From contig DLND01000111.1 of assembly GCA_002476905.1 (NCBI GenBank), forward strand, positions 1 through 17,864: DNA of 17,864 nt, in the 5' to 3' direction. Made by a program: the position numbers and the translations under genes. The notes under the pieces were generated by a model, which was not told the DNA's origin, ran no database searches, and was given only the letters and a program-made list of their open reading frames with translations. The DNA is from Flavobacteriales bacterium UBA7519. Its GTDB lineage: Bacteria > Bacteroidota > Bacteroidia > Flavobacteriales > Weeksellaceae. Positions 15,178-17,864 of the stretch are shown here, piece after piece (position 1 is the first letter of the stretch; every line of letters begins with the position of its first letter).

Positions 15178-16686
15178 ATGAAAAAAGTAAGAGTGCGTTT
15201 TGCACCAAGTCCAACGGGAGCTTTACATTTAGGCGGTGTTAGAACTGCTTTATATGATTATCTTTTCGCAAAAAATAAAGGTGGTGAATTTGTTCTCAGA
15301 ATCGAGGATACAGATACAGCCAGATATGTAGAAGGCGCAGAAGATTATATTATGAATTCTTTGGAGTGGTGTGGGATTATTCCTGACGAAAGCCCAAAAG
15401 TTGGCGGACCTTATGCTCCTTACAGACAATCTGAAAGAAGAGATATTTACGACAGATACAAAGAGCAAATCTTGAAAACAGATTATGCTTATTTAGCTTT
15501 TGATACCCCAGAAGAATTGGATGCTATCAGAAAAGACTTCGAAGCAAGAGGTGATGTTTTTGCTTACAATCATCAGACAAGACAACAACTAAGAAACAGT
15601 ATTTCTCTTTCATCTGAAGAAGTTCAGAAATTGTTGGATGAAAATGTTCCTTATGTCGTTCGTTTCAAAATGCCAATTGACAGAACGCTTAATCTTCAAG
15701 ATATTATCAGAGGAAATTTTTCTGTGAACACCAGTACACTTGACGATAAAGTTCTAATCAAAAATGATGGAATGCCAACTTATCATTTTGCCAATGTTGT
15801 AGATGATTTTGAGATGAAAATTTCGCACGTTATCCGTGGTGAAGAATGGTTGCCATCTATGCCTTTGCACGTTTTATTGTACGAAGCAATGAATTGGGAA
15901 GCGCCAGAATTTGCTCATTTATCATTGATTCTTAAACCTGAAGGTAAAGGTAAATTAAGTAAAAGAGACGGGGCCAAATTTGGATTTCCAGTTTTTCCTA
16001 TGGATTTCAAAGATCCAGAAAGTGATGAAGTTTGGAAAGGTTACAAAGAATCCGGCTATTTCCCTGAAGCTTTTATCAATATGACTGCTTTGTTAGGATG
16101 GACGCCAGCAAATGACAAGGAAATTGTCTCTATGGATGAAATGATTGCCGAGTTTGATCTTCACAAAGTTCATAAAGCCGGCGCAAGATTCGATCCACAG
16201 AAAGCTAAATGGTTTAATCAGGAATATTTGAAGTTGAAATCTGATGAAGAGGTTTTGGTTTTACTGAAAGAAATTGATGAAGTTAATGCTTTGAATCTTT
16301 CTGATGACAAATTATTGAAAATCGTTTCATTGATGAAAGAAAGAGCAACTTTTGTGGTTGATATTTACAATGATGGAAAATTCTTCTTCGAAGCTCCAAC
16401 TTCTTACGATGAAAAAGCAACCAAAAAAGCCTGGAACGAAACCACTTCTGCAATTTTGAAAGATTTCTCAACCCAATTAGAAACGTCAGAATTTGATTCA
16501 GATACTTTGAAAGAAGTGATTCATCATTTTGCAGAAGAACATTCTATCGGGATGGGAAAACTAATGATGCCTCTTCGTCTCGCTTTGGTTGGAGAGCTGA
16601 AAGGTCCCGATGTTCCTGATATTATGAATATCATCGGCAAAGAAGAAACGATAGCACGAATCGAAAAAGCGATTAGGACAAATTAA
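15178..16686 (+). CDS. gltX: Glutamyl-tRNA synthetase
   Basis: A class I aminoacyl-tRNA synthetase that charges tRNA-Glu, and possibly tRNA-Gln in organisms using the transamidation route. The 502-residue protein opens with MKKVRVRFAPSPTGALHLGG, holding the HIGH-type signature at H17-G20. RIEDTD and the glutamate-binding YDYLFA neighbourhood follow. The tRNA-acceptor domain contains HVIRGEEW, and the KMSKS-equivalent loop is K259-L-S-K-R263 in GKGKLSKRDG. The C-terminal anticodon-binding region ends in MNIIGKEETIARIEKAI. Length is normal and no lesion is present. It diverges from the broken GT90 gene across 164 bases that hold a -7 box and the palindrome at 15133. accA follows after 65 bases and may be co-transcribed. 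Confidence 0.97.
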   Translation: MKKVRVRFAPSPTGALHLGGVRTALYDYLFAKNKGGEFVLRIEDTDTARYVEGAEDYIMNSLEWCGIIPDESPKVGGPYAPYRQSERRDIYDRYKEQILKTDYAYLAFDTPEELDAIRKDFEARGDVFAYNHQTRQQLRNSISLSSEEVQKLLDENVPYVVRFKMPIDRTLNLQDIIRGNFSVNTSTLDDKVLIKNDGMPTYHFANVVDDFEMKISHVIRGEEWLPSMPLHVLLYEAMNWEAPEFAHLSLILKPEGKGKLSKRDGAKFGFPVFPMDFKDPESDEVWKGYKESGYFPEAFINMTALLGWTPANDKEIVSMDEMIAEFDLHKVHKAGARFDPQKAKWFNQEYLKLKSDEEVLVLLKEIDEVNALNLSDDKLLKIVSLMKERATFVVDIYNDGKFFFEAPTSYDEKATKKAWNETTSAILKDFSTQLETSEFDSDTLKEVIHHFAEEHSIGMGKLMMPLRLALVGELKGPDVPDIMNIIGKEETIARIEKAIRTN

Positions 16687-16721
16687 TTATCGGATTCAAA
16701 ATCTATTTGTAAAAAAAAGAT

Positions 16722-16729
16722 TATTTTTG
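16722..16729 (+). promoter_or_regulatory. Possible -7 box for accA
   Basis: TATTTTTG fits TAnnTTTG, 22 bases before the accA start. The nearest TTTG (16706-16709) is only 12 bases upstream, so support is limited to the -7 element. Confidence 0.33.
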
Positions 16730-16751
16730 AACGGTTTAATCCAAACATAAT

Positions 16752-17708
16752 ATGGAATATTTAGAATTTGAACAACCTGTAAAAGAACTAATTGAACAAT
16801 ACGAAAAATGTGTTCAATTAGGCACTGAAAGCGGAATCAATGTAGATGAATCTTGCAAAAAAATAAAAGATAAAATAGAAGATACCAAAAAGAAAATATA
16901 CGGTAACCTAACGCCGTGGCAAAGAGTACAGCTTTCCAGACATCCGGACAGACCTTACACGCTGGACTACATCAACGGTTTGGCTGATGCGGGAAGTTTT
17001 GTAGAATTGCACGGTGATAGAAATTTCGGGGACGACCCTGCAATGATTGGTGGAATTGCCAGCATCAGCGGAAATACCGTAATGCTCATCGGAACTCAGA
17101 AAGGTAGAACAACTAAAGAACGACAACACAGACGTTTCGGGATGTCTAACCCAGAAGGTTACAGAAAGGCTCTTAGATTGATGAAATTGGCAGAGAAATT
17201 CAATATTCCTGTGGTAACTTTTGTGGATACACCTGGTGCTTATCCTGGCCTGGAAGCGGAAGAACGCGGTCAAGGTGAAGCTATCGCCAGAAACATCTAC
17301 GAAATGTGCCAACTTAAAACTCCAATTATCACAATCATCATTGGCGAAGGCGCAAGCGGAGGTGCTCTAGGAATTGGTGTAGGAAACAAAGTTTATATGT
17401 TGGAAAACACTTGGTACTCTGTGATTTCTCCAGAAAACTGTTCTGCCATACTTTGGAGAAGCTGGGAATACAAAGAAACTGCTGCCAATACAATGAAGCT
17501 GACTGGCGAGGATATGCTGAAGCAGAAGTTAATTGATGGTATTATTCCTGAACCATTGGGCGGTGCTCATTATGATCCTGCATCCACTTTTGACAACGTG
17601 AAGAAAGTGCTTCTAAAAGACATCAAAACATTATCTAAAATGCCGGTTGAGAAACTGGTTGCAGAGAGACAAGATAAATTTATCGCAATGGGAGAATTCA
17701 AAGGGTAG
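16752..17708 (+). CDS. accA: Acetyl-CoA carboxylase carboxyltransferase, alpha subunit
   Basis: AccA with AccD transfers the carboxyl group from carboxybiotin on AccB to acetyl-CoA, giving malonyl-CoA. The 318-residue protein has the usual N-terminal coiled region ([17 protein letters not shown]), then [19 protein letters not shown]. The crotonase-fold core carries [23 protein letters not shown] and [14 protein letters not shown], whose glycines form the oxyanion/CoA pocket. It has no zinc-finger cysteines, as expected for the alpha rather than beta subunit. Length matches the family and the frame is intact. It lies 65 bases after gltX and is followed by a strong terminator. Its partners accB and accC are at 2580-4508; accD is not in this window. 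Confidence 0.98.
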   Translation: MEYLEFEQPVKELIEQYEKCVQLGTESGINVDESCKKIKDKIEDTKKKIYGNLTPWQRVQLSRHPDRPYTLDYINGLADAGSFVELHGDRNFGDDPAMIGGIASISGNTVMLIGTQKGRTTKERQHRRFGMSNPEGYRKALRLMKLAEKFNIPVVTFVDTPGAYPGLEAEERGQGEAIARNIYEMCQLKTPIITIIIGEGASGGALGIGVGNKVYMLENTWYSVISPENCSAILWRSWEYKETAANTMKLTGEDMLKQKLIDGIIPEPLGGAHYDPASTFDNVKKVLLKDIKTLSKMPVEKLVAERQDKFIAMGEFKG

Positions 17709-17765
17709 CATTTGGTTGCTGGCGATCGGCTTTTTGCGGTTTGATTTCTTTGATAATAATATTTC

Positions 17766-17804
17766 AACCCTTTTAGAGTATCGAGCTCTGAAAGGGTTTT
17801 TTGT
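17766..17804 (+). terminator. Intrinsic terminator after accA
   Basis: AACCCTTTTAGAG (17766-17778) pairs with CTCTGAAAGGGTT (17786-17798), a 13-base stem with one T-G pair and a 7-base loop, followed by a T-run. It ends the gltX-accA side of the window. Confidence 0.9.
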
Positions 17805-17864
17805 TTATATGGATAACCGAATGTAATTGGACACCAAACCTGCGCCCCGACTTGAACGGAGCTC

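Noticed and set aside
1..17864. CRISPR, transposase, integrase, toxin-antitoxin or defence genes
   Set aside because: No spaced direct repeats, recombinase motifs or defence domains were seen in any reading frame I examined.

Overview
The window reads as chromosomal DNA of a Bacteroidota member, most likely a flavobacterium of the Chryseobacterium/Weeksellaceae kind. The evidence is the AT-rich coding sequence, the protein flavour of the housekeeping genes, the near absence of Shine-Dalgarno sites, promoter-like TTTG...TAnnTTTG boxes, and the DUF177-rpmF-accB-accC order. The genus is an inference from general resemblance only.

Left block (1-5855), core metabolism. The 5' part of riboflavin synthase (ribE, minus strand, cut by the window edge) diverges from pdxA (vitamin B6). 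A DUF177/YceD-rpmF pair follows, preceded by a good TTTG-N19-TAnnTTTG promoter and closed by a terminator. Next come accB-accC, the biotin carboxyl carrier and biotin carboxylase of acetyl-CoA carboxylase, and their own terminator. Ornithine aminotransferase (rocD) ends this block.

Middle block (5857-15013), surface glycan locus. Seven glycosyltransferase genes or remnants and one sugar-isomerase-like cupin lie on both strands: a WaaE/KdtX-like GT2, an unclassified DSD-motif transferase, two GT2 enzymes overlapping by 4 bases, a CgeB/RfaS-like transferase, a two-domain GT2-GT4 protein, a DxD transferase remnant, the cupin and a GT90 (LpsA-like) protein. No polymerase, flippase, ABC transporter or sugar-nucleotide pathway is present. 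This suits the assembly of a lipopolysaccharide core or short oligosaccharide whose precursors and export come from elsewhere. The block is visibly more AT-rich than its flanks. Three neighbouring genes in 10639-15013 are broken by small indels or a stop codon, whereas the housekeeping genes are open throughout.

Right block (15178-17708), core genes again: gltX (glutamyl-tRNA synthetase) and accA (carboxyltransferase alpha subunit), followed by a strong terminator. accA is thus about 12 kb from accBC, with the glycan locus between them; accD is not in the window.

I saw no CRISPR array, transposase, integrase, toxin-antitoxin pair or defence system, and no convincing new multi-gene system. 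The best leads are the cluster of frame lesions in the glycan genes, including one at an A7 tract that could be phase-variable; a perfect 17-base palindrome in the gltX leader; and two structured intergenic repeat-like elements.
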